Under the pieces are notes generated by a model that saw nothing but the letters and a program-made list of their open reading frames with translations, did not search any database and had not been told where the DNA came from. A program made the translations under genes and the position numbers. This document shows, piece after piece, positions 10,401-19,658 of a DNA stretch of 64,000 nucleotides. The stretch's first letter is position 1. Each line of letters begins with the position of its first letter. The DNA comes from Nymphaea colorata (Eukaryota > Streptophyta > Magnoliopsida > Nymphaeales > Nymphaeaceae): the NCBI RefSeq assembly GCF_008831285.2, contig NC_045142.1:13222716-13286715 (forward strand), given 5' to 3'.

Positions 10401-13095
10401 AATATAAAATAGTAACTAAATCTAATGCAGAAGCAGAATACAGAGCCATGGCTGATGCCATTGCTTTGAATATTCATTTATTGCTTGAGTTGCTAGAACC
10501 AATTTCTCAATGTCTTCTTCTATGTGATAACTATGGTGCAATTAAAATTTCTCTTAATGCTATTCATAACAGAAAAAGTAAGTATATTGAGGTTGACAAG
10601 CATTTTGTCAGACAAAAATTAAATGCAAGGAGATTGAACCTTGGTTTGTTCGTTCAAATTATTGGGTTGCTGATTTGTTCAACAAAGGACTCACAAGAAG
10701 CAGGTCTTTGGTTTCTAATGACAAGTTGGTCATGGTTCAAAACCATGCAGTGCACAACTTGAGGGTGGATGCTAAGACATGTATATTTATGTTTTTATAT
10801 CTGCTGTTGTATTGAATCTGGACTCAGTCCAATCCGTGTTCTATATGTTTTAGTATCTTGTAGATGACCCTCTCTTTAAGGGCATACTTTTTCGGTTGCA
10901 TATGTAACATTAGGGACTCACCCTTTAAAAGGAAGAATACTATCACCTTTTTCCACATTGGGGCGTGTGACATTCTTGGCTTTTTTTTCTTCTTTTCCTC
11001 TTTCTTCTTGCTGTGAATAGGCTTTGGAGATTTCTCACATTTAGAAGCCCAAGAAGTTGCCAAAATTAGAAAAGATTATGAAAAACAGATAGATTCTCTT
11101 CTTGAAGCAAATGCTTGGAAATTCAGTTTTTACCTAAAGAAAATAAAACCATAGGGTGTAGATAGGTCTTCAAGGTAAAAACCAAGAGTGGTGGGTTTGC
11201 TAGAGAGCTTTAAGGTTAAACTTGTAGCTATTATGAAATGGATTATGGATATATTCTTTGATTTGGTAGCAAAAATGACTACCGTTCGAACCCTAGTGGC
11301 TGTAGCCTCCATTAGACAATGGCCAATTCATCAGGTAGATATCAAAAATGCTTTTCTTAATAGTAATCTTAAGGAGAAGGTTTATGTGAATACTCCGCCA
11401 AGGTACATTTATTGAAGAAGAAAAATTTTCATCTGCATAAAGCTCTTCATGTGTTAAAACAAGTTCCGAAGGCTTGGTATGACAGATTTGGTAATTTGTT
11501 CTTAGTTTTGGTTATAGATCATGCTTTACTAACATTCCTATGTTTGTTAAGATAGGAAGTAGGGGAATATTGCTGTTATGTAGATGACATGATACGAAAA
11601 AGTAATGAATCGAATTAACCAAATGCTGAGGGTGACTTTTGAGATGTTAGATCTTGGAAATCTCATATATCTAGGGGGGAAGTTTCCTATTGACCAAAAG
11701 GCTATATTTTATCTCAAATTTACCCTGCAGAAGTTTCCTAGAGATCACTAATGATAAGCATTCTGATACACCAAAAATGATTAATGCTAAAAATGAGAGC
11801 TGGAGAAAATATTGAGAAACTACAGGTCATAAGCTAATTGGGGTTTTAACATCCTTGTTAATTGCCATTGTCCATTGGTGCATTGAGCAAGCCAATATGA
11901 AGGCCACAAAAATTCATATTACTGTAGTGCTCAGAATTGTCAGATATATCAAAAATACTATATAGAGGGGACTGTTCTTATCTTCATCCCCTCCTTTAGA
12001 TCTTATTGCTTAAACTGATTCTGCTTGAGAACATCTACATAATCGACATCCAAATATTTGAGTTTTTGTGATAATCGACACCCAGCTACTGGGTTTTTTG
12101 TGTTTTCAGGTGACTCAGTGAAAGGAAGTAGATGAGGTAGTTATCATTCATAAAGTTTTAAGTTTTAACATAAAGCTGTGGTGACAGTTATCGGTTTCAA
12201 ACTTTCCTAAAAGATATGAGAGTTCAGATACAAGTTATAACCATACTTTTGTGTAAGAAAAGAACACATTGATATGGATTATCATTATGTTCATGAACAA
12301 TTTCTTAACAGCCATATTGAGCTACCTTGCCTGCACAAAATATCAAATTACATATTTTTTTGGTGAAATGCTAGATTTAGCAAGCTTTAGGTGATCACCC
12401 TGTAAAGTTTTGAGAATGAGTGTGAAATGATGTATGTATATGTTATATATATATGTACGTACCTTTTTAATTAAACATAAGTATATTCTTTGCTGCTCTA
12501 CTGTTTTTTGTATTTCTCTTCTTTTTATTAGAATTCTAATTATCTGCCTACTGTTAAAGTAGCTGTTAGAGATCCGAACAGCTAGTTCAATAGCCAGTGA
12601 ACTAATCATTGGGTGCTATTGCTAGTTTGCTTCGGATTCTTGTGTAATTATATCCCTTAGTTTTCATGCTGGTTCTGCTGTAATACGTTTATTAATCTTG
12701 TCTCAAGTGTGTAGTGACAACATAGTTCTTTCTTAGTCCTGCGTGTAGTTCTTTCTTAATCCCGCGTGACTTGTATTGCATACTTGGTGAGATAGGCATG
12801 GCTTGAAAGTGCATTTCATTACACTTTAGTGTGCTTTTTGCTTTCATCTATTCTTTTATAGCCAAGCTGCAGGGAGAGCCTCAGAGCTTATGTTTTGGCC
12901 AAACTTAGGGGTTTGGGGATTTGTTTTTCCGCTATCTACACGTTTTGGATGTGTGTGCGTGTGATTGTGTGGATGGACTTCGGTTCCTTGAGTAGCCTCA
13001 CATATTTGTGTTTATCTGCAGGAGAGCGAGGGTTGAAGGCCGAGAGAATGACAGGTGGAAGAGCTGATACAATTGCTTCTGTTGTAACCATTTGA
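22..13095 (+). CDS. GLB1: Nitrogen regulatory protein P-II, last five coding exons (5' part outside window)
   Basis: Plastid P-II signal protein; in plants it senses ATP/ADP and 2-oxoglutarate and controls N-acetylglutamate kinase (arginine synthesis) and acetyl-CoA carboxylase (family knowledge). Five exons join in frame with GT/AG borders: 22-109, 1771-1838, 2995-3064, 9745-9780 and 13022-13095. They encode GLLKMGIRGVTISDVRGFGA, QGGSTERHAG, the T-loop part SEFSEDNFIAKVKVEIVV, the B-loop signature TGEIGDGKIF, then LIPVSDVIRVRTGERG, and a tail ending MTGGRADTIASVVTI before TGA. The order and the whole core match plant P-II; the transit peptide and N-terminal third lie upstream. Introns are 1661, 1156, 6680 and 3241 bp; the third contains a complete antisense Copia element and the fourth decayed Copia pieces. 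No frameshift or stop is seen, so the gene looks functional, but correct splicing of the 36 nt exon across the large introns is inferred. Confidence 0.93.
567..654. repeat. 46 bp tandem duplication
   Basis: Two near-identical copies in tandem (from AATTGTTGTCCTTGC to GGATTAACAA), the second at 613-654. They differ at about two positions. Confidence 0.85.
1359..1419. repeat. CA then AT microsatellite in P-II intron
   Basis: A run of CA dinucleotides is followed by TATC units and about 17 AT units. Confidence 0.9.
1771..1838 (+). CDS. GLB1: P-II exon b (T-loop)
   Basis: Acceptor CTGTAATTAG, then SEFSEDNFIAKVKVEIVV and SKDQ, ending before donor GTATTC. The first two bases complete the glycine codon split from exon a. 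The piece matches the T-loop and following strand of plant P-II. Confidence 0.93.
1839..2994 (+). other. P-II intron (1156 bp)
   Basis: Intron between the T-loop and B-loop exons. It contains two short CA-rich patches (about 2525-2610). No coding or mobile sequence is recognised. Confidence 0.8.
2995..3064 (+). CDS. GLB1: P-II exon c (B-loop)
   Basis: Acceptor GCTGTCAG, then VEAVIDKIIDEARTGEIGDG and KIF, ending before donor GTAAGG. It carries the TGxIGDGKIF nucleotide-binding signature of the P-II family. Confidence 0.95.
3383..3569 (-). repeat. Copia-1 3' LTR (left)
   Basis: 187 bp, starts TGTTACGAGAG and ends ATCTTTAACA. Relative to the other LTR it carries an extra GGCAGA unit and an insertion near AGAGATTAGGGTTAGGG. 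Confidence 0.95.
3570..3580 (-). other. Copia-1 polypurine tract
   Basis: Read on the minus strand as TTGAGGGGGAG, directly before the 3' LTR. The gag-pol stop codon (3577-3579) lies inside it. Confidence 0.9.
3577..7662 (-). CDS. Copia gag-pol polyprotein, 1361 aa, RNase H internally deleted
   Basis: Single open frame. Approximate residues: gag N-terminal domain 15-215; zinc knuckle CX2CX4HX4C (CSYCGKIGHLEDRC) 250-263; protease DSG (WMIDSGASRHCC) 365-376; GAG-pre-integrase H/C pairs 475-510; integrase core with D of HVDVWGP, D of RTDNALEF and E of QQNGVAER 530-635; reverse transcriptase 914-1130 with YVDD near 1074; RNase H from about 1230. In RNase H the text runs SWRSKKQNVVA-LSLP-MKMYCDNKAA. 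About 35 residues usual at this point (the SSAEAEYRAM block with the catalytic Glu) are missing in frame. The stop is set against the polypurine tract. Reverse transcription of this copy alone is probably impaired (inference). Confidence 0.96.
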   Translation of the reverse strand: MAENSKSEGSTDYKMAGNSFSYGTTMKLNGSNYEIWSRVFIMSVAGHRKKYILEEDEPIEKKGIYAAWDEDNYIVMSWIMNSVESHIAPTIAYYTKAKDMWSFLRKTYSHATNVIKILQLEEELCNIRQGDQDLSQYFATLTAAYERLKALRPPCQHCYASHVETGMVAKFLSGLSSEYSVAKSQILTGSELPDLADTYNRLSRFAATLSQTTHDIPVSALVISGGRGPSSFGGTRGRGTGRGAGRGRFQCSYCGKIGHLEDRCWDKHPHLRSNVSSGRGGGRITTSRGPSSSQATHSKATISMVESSTDPSISMSYSLNLSKDEYDRVLAQRSGSTSASTSTNAAVVDSAFSVGAPTADPGMTWMIDSGASRHCCNQPQNFSSFVRFSTPQYVKLADGKLSPVLGSGDIYLPHLGTITHVLYAPQFPVNLISVKQLAIDLQCKVIFESEREGLYFLSIPVDVAASSVPSKPSPFQWHLRLGHPSVPKLRRMFPDIPASESFLCDACQLGKHTRSSFPSSQSPSSQSPFDLIHVDVWGPSRVPFRSCFRYYLVLVDDFTRVSWVFLLRERSEVICILQKFIKEIKTQFGFIVKNIRTDNALEFKSSILLQFYADHGIRPQYTCPHTSQQNGVAERKHWQLLNVARTLMLHSHMPAYFWGDAILTACYLINRLPSSFIQDRIPIQILYPGRSLFHLPPKVFGCTCFAHILGPNKSKLAAQAIKCIFIGYSANQKGYKCFDPVTKKDIISADVTFFESRPYFPPSSPSSSEMHAPIPLPIPPVSLESFPSSQPRSHERFLEPPLVYTRRLGPSLNCPPASSQEVSSTDKTDSGLSDDYSAADLPIAIRKGKRQCTLHPISNSVSTAHLSTHLVQFDQALSSHVIPSSHHHALLDPRWRQAMQEEMDALLSRETWDLVDPPTRCDVVGSRWVFTIKYHSDGSVERFKARLVAKGYTQTYGVDFFETFSPVARLGTIRLIISLAVQREWPLFQLDVKNVFLYGDLSEIVYMQQPPGFERQGECSKVCKLKKAIYGLKQSPRAWFQKLTEVLSKCGFSRSQLDHSLFIKRGSAGLVILIVYVDDIVLTGENDQEIAQTKEFLQQHFVTKDLGQLRYFLGIEVARSNKGVVVSQRKYALDLLQETGLLGAKPATLPMNPRIHIHDDDSEPFDSRSYRSLIGKLLYLTVTRPNISFAVNKLSQFMEKPRKVHWDAALMIVRYLKSAPGKGLWFKKGECVDIEAYSDADYAGSVDDRKSTTGFCVFVGGNLISWRSKKQNVVALSLPMKMYCDNKAATYIANNPVFHERTKHIEVDCHYIRDLVQGGIVSTIHVSSEDQAADILTKALPIGDFLRCCNKLSMIDIYAPA
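7765..7815. repeat. Short tandem duplication in Copia-1 leader
   Basis: CTCCCAACGACTGAAGACTG occurs twice in a row, in the 5' untranslated leader between the LTR and gag. Confidence 0.75.
8373..8384 (-). other. Copia-1 primer binding site
   Basis: Plus-strand GCTCTGATACCA is the complement of TGGTATCAGAGC, the standard initiator tRNA-Met primer site of plant Copia elements. It abuts the LTR. Confidence 0.93.
8385..8555 (-). repeat. Copia-1 5' LTR (right)
   Basis: 171 bp, same ends as the left LTR. It is followed by the target duplication ATAGT at 8556-8560. Confidence 0.95.
9745..9780 (+). CDS. GLB1: P-II micro-exon d (36 nt)
   Basis: Acceptor TTATGCAG, then (L)IPVSDVIRVRT and the first base of a glycine codon, before donor GTGTGA. 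It continues exon c exactly (KIF-LIPVSDV) although 6.7 kb lies between them. It is too short to be found by open reading frame length. Confidence 0.92.
10190..10762 (+). pseudogene. Decayed Copia RNase H fragment
   Basis: Broken translation shows TVYTDANWAENPYDRKSISK, YCVFIGPI, a remnant of the SNAEAEYRAMAD block, then LLCDNYGAI and RKSKYIEVDKHFVRQKLNA. This is the C-terminal RNase H part of a Copia polyprotein in sense with P-II. Several stops and shifts make it a relic. It lies upstream of the RT-like piece at 11040, the reverse of normal order, so the two pieces come from different insertions or a rearrangement. Confidence 0.85.
11040..12120 (+). pseudogene. Decayed Copia reverse transcriptase fragment
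   Basis: Frameshifted RT homology: an (A/T)IGC-W-V-KVKT-like stretch near 11150-11185, then KLVAIMKWIMDIFFDLVAKM, TTVRTLVAVASIRQWPIHQV and DIKNAFLNSNLKEKVYV (the Copia LDVKNAFLHG region). A later stretch near 11560-11600 recalls the YVDD region. No open frame survives and no LTRs were found. Confidence 0.8.
13022..13095 (+). CDS. GLB1: P-II terminal exon with C-terminal tail
   Basis: Acceptor TTATCTGCAG, then GERGLKAERMTGG, RADTIASVVTI and TGA. The extended tail after MTGG resembles the glutamine-sensing Q-loop tail reported for P-II of plants outside Brassicaceae; this assignment is by resemblance only. Confidence 0.92.
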
Positions 13096-13638
13096 GTGCA
13101 TAACTTTCTATGTTTGGATTGACATGTGACATTTGCGTAACAAGTAACTGTATTCTATCGTTTGTATCAGTGGAAAATAGTGGCTTTTGTCGTTCTTCCT
13201 TTCAACCATCTGGCTGGTTGAAAAATAAGGTAATTTCTGTTTGAAAGCGCTTGGGGTATTAAAGATGTGATAATGCCTTTATAGGCTAACCAAGCATTGG
13301 GAACTCGTTTGGTTGAAGGTTTTTGGCATTCCTCTACAACACTATAAAAGCTTTAATATATCGTCACATCTTCAAATTGAATTAGCATGTGATTGTTAAT
13401 TAGATCAATATTTTATTTATAATAGATAGGGTTTTCATTTAGTCACTGATAAGCATGGTAATCATTGTTGTTATCAATTTATGTAATTCCATGTTGCCAT
13501 CACTTTCTTCAATTAGCAACCTTTTGGGAACATGGACCAAATGTTTATTCGATACTGATTTGTTTCCATTTCTTTTGTAAAATATAATATGTAGTGGACG
13601 TTCTAGTTTTAGTAGAGCTTGCATGATTAGCATCATCT
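13096..13638 (+). other. P-II 3' flank / probable 3' UTR
   Basis: Non-coding DNA between the P-II stop and the LINE target site. No clear poly(A) signal can be assigned with confidence. Confidence 0.5.
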
Positions 13639-13664
13639 TAATAAGAAACTACGTGTTGCGTGAG
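13639..13664. repeat. LINE target site duplication, left
   Basis: TAATAAGAAACTACGT followed by GTTGCGTGAG. The 25840-25863 copy reads TAATAAGAAACTACGT then TATGTGAG. Confidence 0.7.
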
Positions 13665-13739
13665 TGGTTAAATGTGTTCGCGTGGAGTGATTAGGGCTTC
13701 ACATGAAGAAGCTGTTCATCTAGGAACCCCCGGCGTTCG

Positions 13740-14577
13740 CTGGGGGGATGGAGGCAGGGATGTGGATGGATCTTGATGACCGGGGTGCCTTTCTTGATTT
13801 GGGGAGGTTTGATGGAGACACCAAAATGGAACGTGAGGTATGCGAGAACTCTCAAAGGCGCATATTGGAAGAAGATCGAGGAAAAGCTTCAATGCATTAG
13901 TTGAATGAGGAACGCATACAGATGGGAAGCGGTTTCCATAAGGCTTTGGGTGCTGATGCCACCCCTCAAGGTGATGGGTTAAAGGGATGTGCAAGGGTTG
14001 TTGCTGGTAGGCAAGATATATAGCTTGAGGATTGCCTAGTGGTGAGCGTAGACCGATGTACCAATGGTGGTGTTGCCTGCTGCAGCTTATCAGAAAAATG
14101 GAGGAGCTATACCGCTTTACTGCGGTGGCTGGGTTCTATGCAGGAAGATCGAACATGAGCATAAATTATACGTATGTTTTTCAGGCCCTACAAAAGCTTT
14201 GGGTGAATGTCAGTTGCCCTAAATTTTCTGTCATTGGGAATGAGAGATTTTTTGTGCGGTTGAGTTTTGAGGTAGAGCTCATGGAGGTCCTGCAATGCAA
14301 AAAATGGGTTGTTGGAGGCTGTTTTCTCATTGCCAGTTAGTGGAAGCTAGGTTCTGACTACGCCTAGATGAGGAGTCGATTGCTTTGTGGATTCGTCTTC
14401 CTGAACTCCCATTTTTATTCTGGAACTCATACAGCTTTAGAGCCATTGCACAAGGGGATGGGTGCTTCTTTTGTTAGAGTGGATGAATGTACTTTGCACA
14501 GGGACAAGCTTGGATTTGCACGGTAGCTTTAAACCAGTGCTCAAAATCAAGCTTCAACTCAAGGAGTTCAAGATACT
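13740..14577 (+). pseudogene. LINE ORF1, 5' part (DUF4283-like)
   Basis: The clearest stretch is 14032-14340: FYAGRSNMSINYTYVFQALQ, KLWVNVSCPKFSVIGNERFF, VRLSFEVELMEVLQCKKWVV, GGCFLIAS. This is the DUF4283 pattern of plant LINE ORF1 proteins, followed by WIRLPELP-FWNSYSFRAIAQG in broken frame. The frame is cut at 14577 by Copia-2 and resumes at 19886. Confidence 0.8.
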
Positions 14578-14804
14578 TGTTGCGTTGAGAGGTAGAGAAG
14601 AACGAGAGGAAGGAGGAGAGAAAGGTAGCAGCTGAAAAACGTACGGCTGCTCCTCCTTTCATTAGACTAAATAAGATTAGGGTTAAAGACTAACCCTTTA
14701 CATAAAGAGTCCACCAAAATATTAAAAATTCAGAAAGCTACCTAATACTAAATACCAAAACACACAACACTTTAAATATAAAAAAGCAACACGTTTTCTC
14801 AACA
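14578..14804 (-). repeat. Copia-2 3' LTR (left)
   Basis: 227 bp; carries C (or G) at all eight sites that differ from the right LTR. Confidence 0.95.
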
Positions 14805-14820
14805 CTCCCCCTCAAGCTGG
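14805..14820 (-). other. Copia-2 polypurine tract
   Basis: CTCCCCCTCAAGCTGG next to the left LTR reads as a purine tract on the minus strand. The same sequence occurs in Copia-1. Confidence 0.88.
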
Positions 14821-14834
14821 AGCATAGATGTCTA

Positions 14835-17800
14835 TCATGCTCTACTACAACACTTCATGAAATTGGATATTGGAAGAGCTTTGGTAAATATATCTGCAGG
14901 TTGGTCTTTGAAAACAACATACTCAGTAGAGATAATCCCTGCTTGGACTAAGTCTCTAATGTAATGACAATCAACTTCAATATCTTTAGTCCGCTCGTGG
15001 AAGACCGGATTATTAGCTGTTATCTCAGTGGCTGTTTGGGCCATGACTCGATATTCTGACTCTGCACTTGATCGAGCAACAACAACTTGTTTTTTACTTC
15101 TCCAAGAGACTAAGTTGCTACCAACAAAAATACAGAATCCTGTAGTAGACTTTCTGTCATCAATTGAGCCTGCATAATCTGTATCAGAGTAAGCTTCTAT
15201 CTGAAGTGAGGTGCTTCTTCTAAATAATAGACCCTTCCCAGGAGAGCCTTTTAGAAATTTCAATAATAACATAGCTGCATCCCAATGGGCTTTCCTCGGC
15301 TTGTCCATAAATTGGCTTAGTTTTCCCACAACAAAGGATATATCAGGTCTAGTAATTGTTACATATAGTAGCTTTCCAATGAGAGACCGATATGATTTGC
15401 TATCAACAGACTCAGATTTGTCATCATATAAATGAGTACGAGAATTCATAGGTATAGAAGTTGGTTTAGTTCCAGTCATACCTGTTTCGTGAAGCAAATC
15501 AAGAACATATTTTCTTTGAGAAAAGACTAGACCTTCTTTGCTCCTTGCCGCTTCTATCCCAAGAAGTAACGTAGTGAACCAAGATATTTAGTAACAAAAT
15601 GTTGCTGCAAATATTCCTTTGTGTCATGTATTTCTTGTTTATTGTCACCAGTTAAAATAATATCATCCATATATACCACCATAACAGCTATACCTCAGGA
15701 GGTCCTTTTTATGAACAGTGAATGGTCTAGAGGAGATCTCTGAAACTCAAACTTAGACACAACTTCACACAACTTCTGAAACCATGCTTTAGGACTCTGT
15801 TTCAAACCATATATAGCCTTCTTTAACAGACATACCTTGGTACACTCCCCCTGTTTCTCAAAGCCGGGTGGTTGCTGCATATAGACTACTTCAGTTAAAT
15901 CCCCATAAAGAAAGACATTTTTAACATCGAGTTGGTACATGTTCCAACCATAATGAACTGCAACAGATATAATAAGTCGTATAGTACCCAAACGTGCCAC
16001 AGGAGAGAAGGTTTCAAAGAAGTCAACACCATATGTTTGTGTGTACCCTTTTGCTACCAAATGTGCCTTGTAGCGCTCAACTGTACCATCTGAGTTGTAC
16101 TTGATAGTGAAAACCCATTTCGAGCCAACAATATCTGCCTTATAAGGAGGTTCAACAAGATCCCAAGTGTGACGAGATATGAGAGAATCCATCTCCTCCT
16201 TCATAGCCTGGTACTACTTAGAGTCCAACATAGCTTGTTCATGTGAAATAGGAATGGATGTAGCTGACAAGGCATCAATGAATTTGCACATATGATTTCC
16301 CACATGGGCTATATAACAAACTTAGAAAGATGATGAATTGTACATTGTCTAATTTCTTTACGTAGAGCAATAGGTAATTCATCAGGAACTGGAGCATTAA
16401 GGGAACACTCAAACATGTTATGTAATTCAAAACTACTTACCTTCTGAGAGCAAGATGGTGTTGGGTCATTAGATGATGGATTTCTTCTTGAATATGTAAG
16501 AGGATGATCTTTAAACCGAGGGATGGAGGGTGATGATGAACAAGGAAGAGACTCAAGAGGAATTGGAAGTGAAACCGAAGATGGCATCTCAGACTTAGGA
16601 TTTGAAGTACATGCAAGAAAGTATGGATATGACTCGAGAAAGGTTACATTGGCACTGACAAACTCTCGATTAGATATAGGATCAAGGCATCGATACCCCT
16701 TTTGATTTTTAGAGTATCCCACAAACACACATTTACTTGCTTGAGCAGCCAGTTTATCTCGATTGAGACCAAGTTTATGGACAAAGCATGTGCACCCAAA
16801 TATACGTGGGGGTAACGAAAATAAAGCTCTATTTGGGTATAAAATTTGTATTGAAATTTTGTTGTCTATGGAAGATGATGGCATTTTTTTTATTAGGTAA
16901 CATGCAGTCAAAATTGCATCTCCCCAAAATTTGGAAGGCATATGAGAATGAATCATTATGGTGTAGGCTATATCCAACAGATGGCGCCATTCTGTTGAGA
17001 TGTGTGAGGGCATGTAAAATGTGGAACAATACCTAGAGATTTATAGAATGCAAGTAAATGAGAGGATTTGAACTCGAGAGCATTGTCAGTGCGAACAACC
17101 TTGACACAAGAATTAAATTGAGTTTTTAGTTCCAATATGAAAGATTTCAAGATACAAGGAGCTTCAGTTCTGTCTTTCATCAAAAACACCCAAGTGACAC
17201 GAGAGAAATTATCAACAATAGAAAGATAATAACAAGACGACAACCGACTTGGAACTCGACTAGGCCCCCAAACATCAACATGAACTAAATCAAATAGATA
17301 TTGACTAAACTGACTTTGACTCGATGGAAAGGAAGTACGACAATGCTTGCCCAGTTGACAAGCTTCACACTCGATAGACGTTGTGGAAGAGATTTGAGGA
17401 CACAGCAGCCGAAGTTTAGGGAATGAAGGATGACCCAATCTGAGATGCCACTGGAAGGCACTTGAAGTAGAATCAACATGGAATGACGCTTCCTTAGGGG
17501 ATGTATCCAAGATGTATATTCCATCTATCTCATGGCTTCCACCAATCTTCCTCCTAGTTGATAGATCCTGAAATACACAAGTACTCGAGTAAAAAATAAC
17601 TCTGCAATTCATCTCTTTTGTTAGTTTGTTTACAGATAATAAATTCTTCGGGAATTCAGGTGCATATAACACATCATGGACATGTAAAGAAGGAGAAAGA
17701 TAAACATCTCCACGTCCTTCAATTGGCGATAGTCTTCCATCCGCCAAACGAACATGTTGAGGAGAATCAAATTTCTACAGGTTTGAAATACTAGCATCTC

Positions 17801-18916
17801 TACAAAAGTGTTTAGATGCTCCAGAATCAATTATCCAACAACCTCTAGAAGTAGTGTTACCTGCAGAGTACGCTGAACTTGTGACAACTGTAGATGCCGA
17901 TGAGGTAGAAGGAGTAGCATTAGACCTATGCTCCATAATTAAGTCAATTTCAGAGGACTTAAATTAAGAGATGTAGCATCTACGGAAGCAGCAGTGGGAT
18001 TCGCCTTATGAGCCATACTGACAGGATGTGTATTTGGAGTAGAGCTGGATGAAGATGTCACAGACGAAGAAGTGGATGAGTTAGGTTTACCCACTTTATT
18101 CCAGCACCTATCCTCTAGGTGACCAAGACGACCACAATATGTGCACTGAAGTCTTCCACGTCCTCCAGGGCCTCGGCCTCTTCCTCTACCACGAGATGAA
18201 TATAGACCACATCTTCCTCCCCCAAATGAGGCAAGGGCAGATGGCTGCGAGTTGTTTGAGGAAGGAGGAAGAGTAATAGCCAATCTGTTTAGTCTATTGA
18301 AGGCCTCATCAAGATCGGGAAAATCAGAGCCTGTAAGCATTTGAGCTTTGGATGCAGAATAATCAGAAGATAGTGCAGCAAGAAATTTAACCACAATCAT
18401 TTGCTCCATGTGAGATTTGAGACAATGCTTACAGGGTGGTTTTAAGGAATTCATCTTTTCATAAGCAAACTTCAACTTTGTAAAATATTCTGTCAAATCC
18501 ATGTCACCTTGCTGCATTTGTAGCAATTCTTGCTGAACCTGTAAAATTTTGCTGATATTTTTATCTTGAGAATACGTCTGCCGAAGAGAATTCCACATAT
18601 CTTTGGCTGTATTATAATAACAAAGTCCTGCTGCTATGTGGGGCTGAGTGCTATTCATAAGCCAAACACTAATAATGCTGTTTTCTTCCTCTCACCGTGC
18701 ATATTTACCAGTTTTTTCAACTGGTTCATCTTCTTCTAATATATATTTCTTCCTATGTCCAACGACAGACAACATGAAGGTTCTAACCCATACATCATAG
18801 TTGGCTTCATCAAGTTTGATAGTAGATCCAAACGAAAAAGGATTTGAGAAAACTTTGTACTCAACACGATTTCTAGATTCAATTCTATCAAATTGTATAG
18901 ATATGTTTGCAGCCAT
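14835..18916 (-). pseudogene. Copia-2 gag-pol, broken into at least six frames
   Basis: Pieces from 5' to 3' on the minus strand: gag start 18692-18916; gag with zinc knuckle CTYCGRLGHLEDRC 17939-18658; protease to integrase 16968-17747 (HVDVWGPS, RTDNALEF, QQNG); integrase C-terminal part 16309-17013; RT 15695-16204 (YGVDFFETFSPVARLG, LDVKNVFLYG); RNase H 14835-15497. The YVDD region (about 15660-15690) falls at a frame break and reads degraded. In RNase H the SSAESEYRVMAQTATE block passes straight to ITANNPVFHERTK, so about 35 residues including the CDNKA catalytic Asp are missing. Non-functional. Confidence 0.94.
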
Positions 18917-19070
18917 GATAAAATCACGAAATCAGGCCCACTATAGACTGAAAATCAACCTGTGACTGAAAAAAAAAACTCTGCACCACACGCGAGGCAG
19001 ATCAGACATTATATATTTTTGATAATCAGTGTTTGAAAATCAAACCTGAGACAGAAAAAAAAATGTTTGA

Positions 19071-19074
<4 letters not shown>

Positions 19075-19121
<47 letters not shown>
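19075..19121. repeat. AT microsatellite in Copia-2 leader
   Basis: About 23 AT units between gag and the primer site. Confidence 0.92.
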
Positions 19122-19122
<1 letters not shown>

Positions 19123-19279
19123 ATAATAACATGCACTGAATCAGATCTGATCAACACCAACACGTTGCAACGACACCATCTAGATCTGATACACTTCTGT
19201 ATTCAGATCTGAACTGTTTCCAACAAAAAAAAAGCAACCTTTTTTTTTTAACTGCAGATCTGAACCAACAAAAAACAGC

Positions 19280-19470
19280 AACGTTGACCTTCAAATCTGA
19301 ACCAAAACAGCAACTAGTAGACTTCGACCTTCAGATCTGAACCAAAACAGCAGCTAGTCGACTTCGACCTTCAGATATGAACATCAATAGCAACACATCT
19401 TCTTCAGCAACATAAGGGACTTCAACCTTAAGATCTGAACGTCAACAACAACACATCTTCTTTAGCAACA
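19280..19470. repeat. Imperfect about 37-60 bp repeats in Copia-2 leader
   Basis: Units of the form CTTCGACCTTCAGATCTGAA followed by CCAAAACAGCA recur three to four times, and ACAACACATCTTCTT-like units recur twice. Non-coding leader. Confidence 0.7.
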
Positions 19471-19646
19471 ACATAGGGTACAGATCACGTCTCTACATGA
19501 AGAACGTGATCTGCCCCTTTTTCTTTATCAAGCAGTCCCACCGACAACAACAACCTTAAACGCCCAACTTGATCGAGAATGATAGGAAGAGAAAAGGAGA
19601 GAAAGAAAAGCTGCGGGAAACCCTAGACCACAGCCCTAGGTCCGAA

Positions 19647-19658
19647 GCTCTGATACCA
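19647..19658 (-). other. Copia-2 primer binding site
   Basis: GCTCTGATACCA, complement of the initiator tRNA-Met primer site, directly next to the right LTR. Confidence 0.92.

Larger units (their letters stand above)
9781..13021 (+). other. P-II last intron (3241 bp) with Copia debris
   Basis: Holds two decayed Copia pieces (10190-10760 and 11040-12120). The rest (12130-13021) is AT-rich with no recognised content. Confidence 0.8.
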
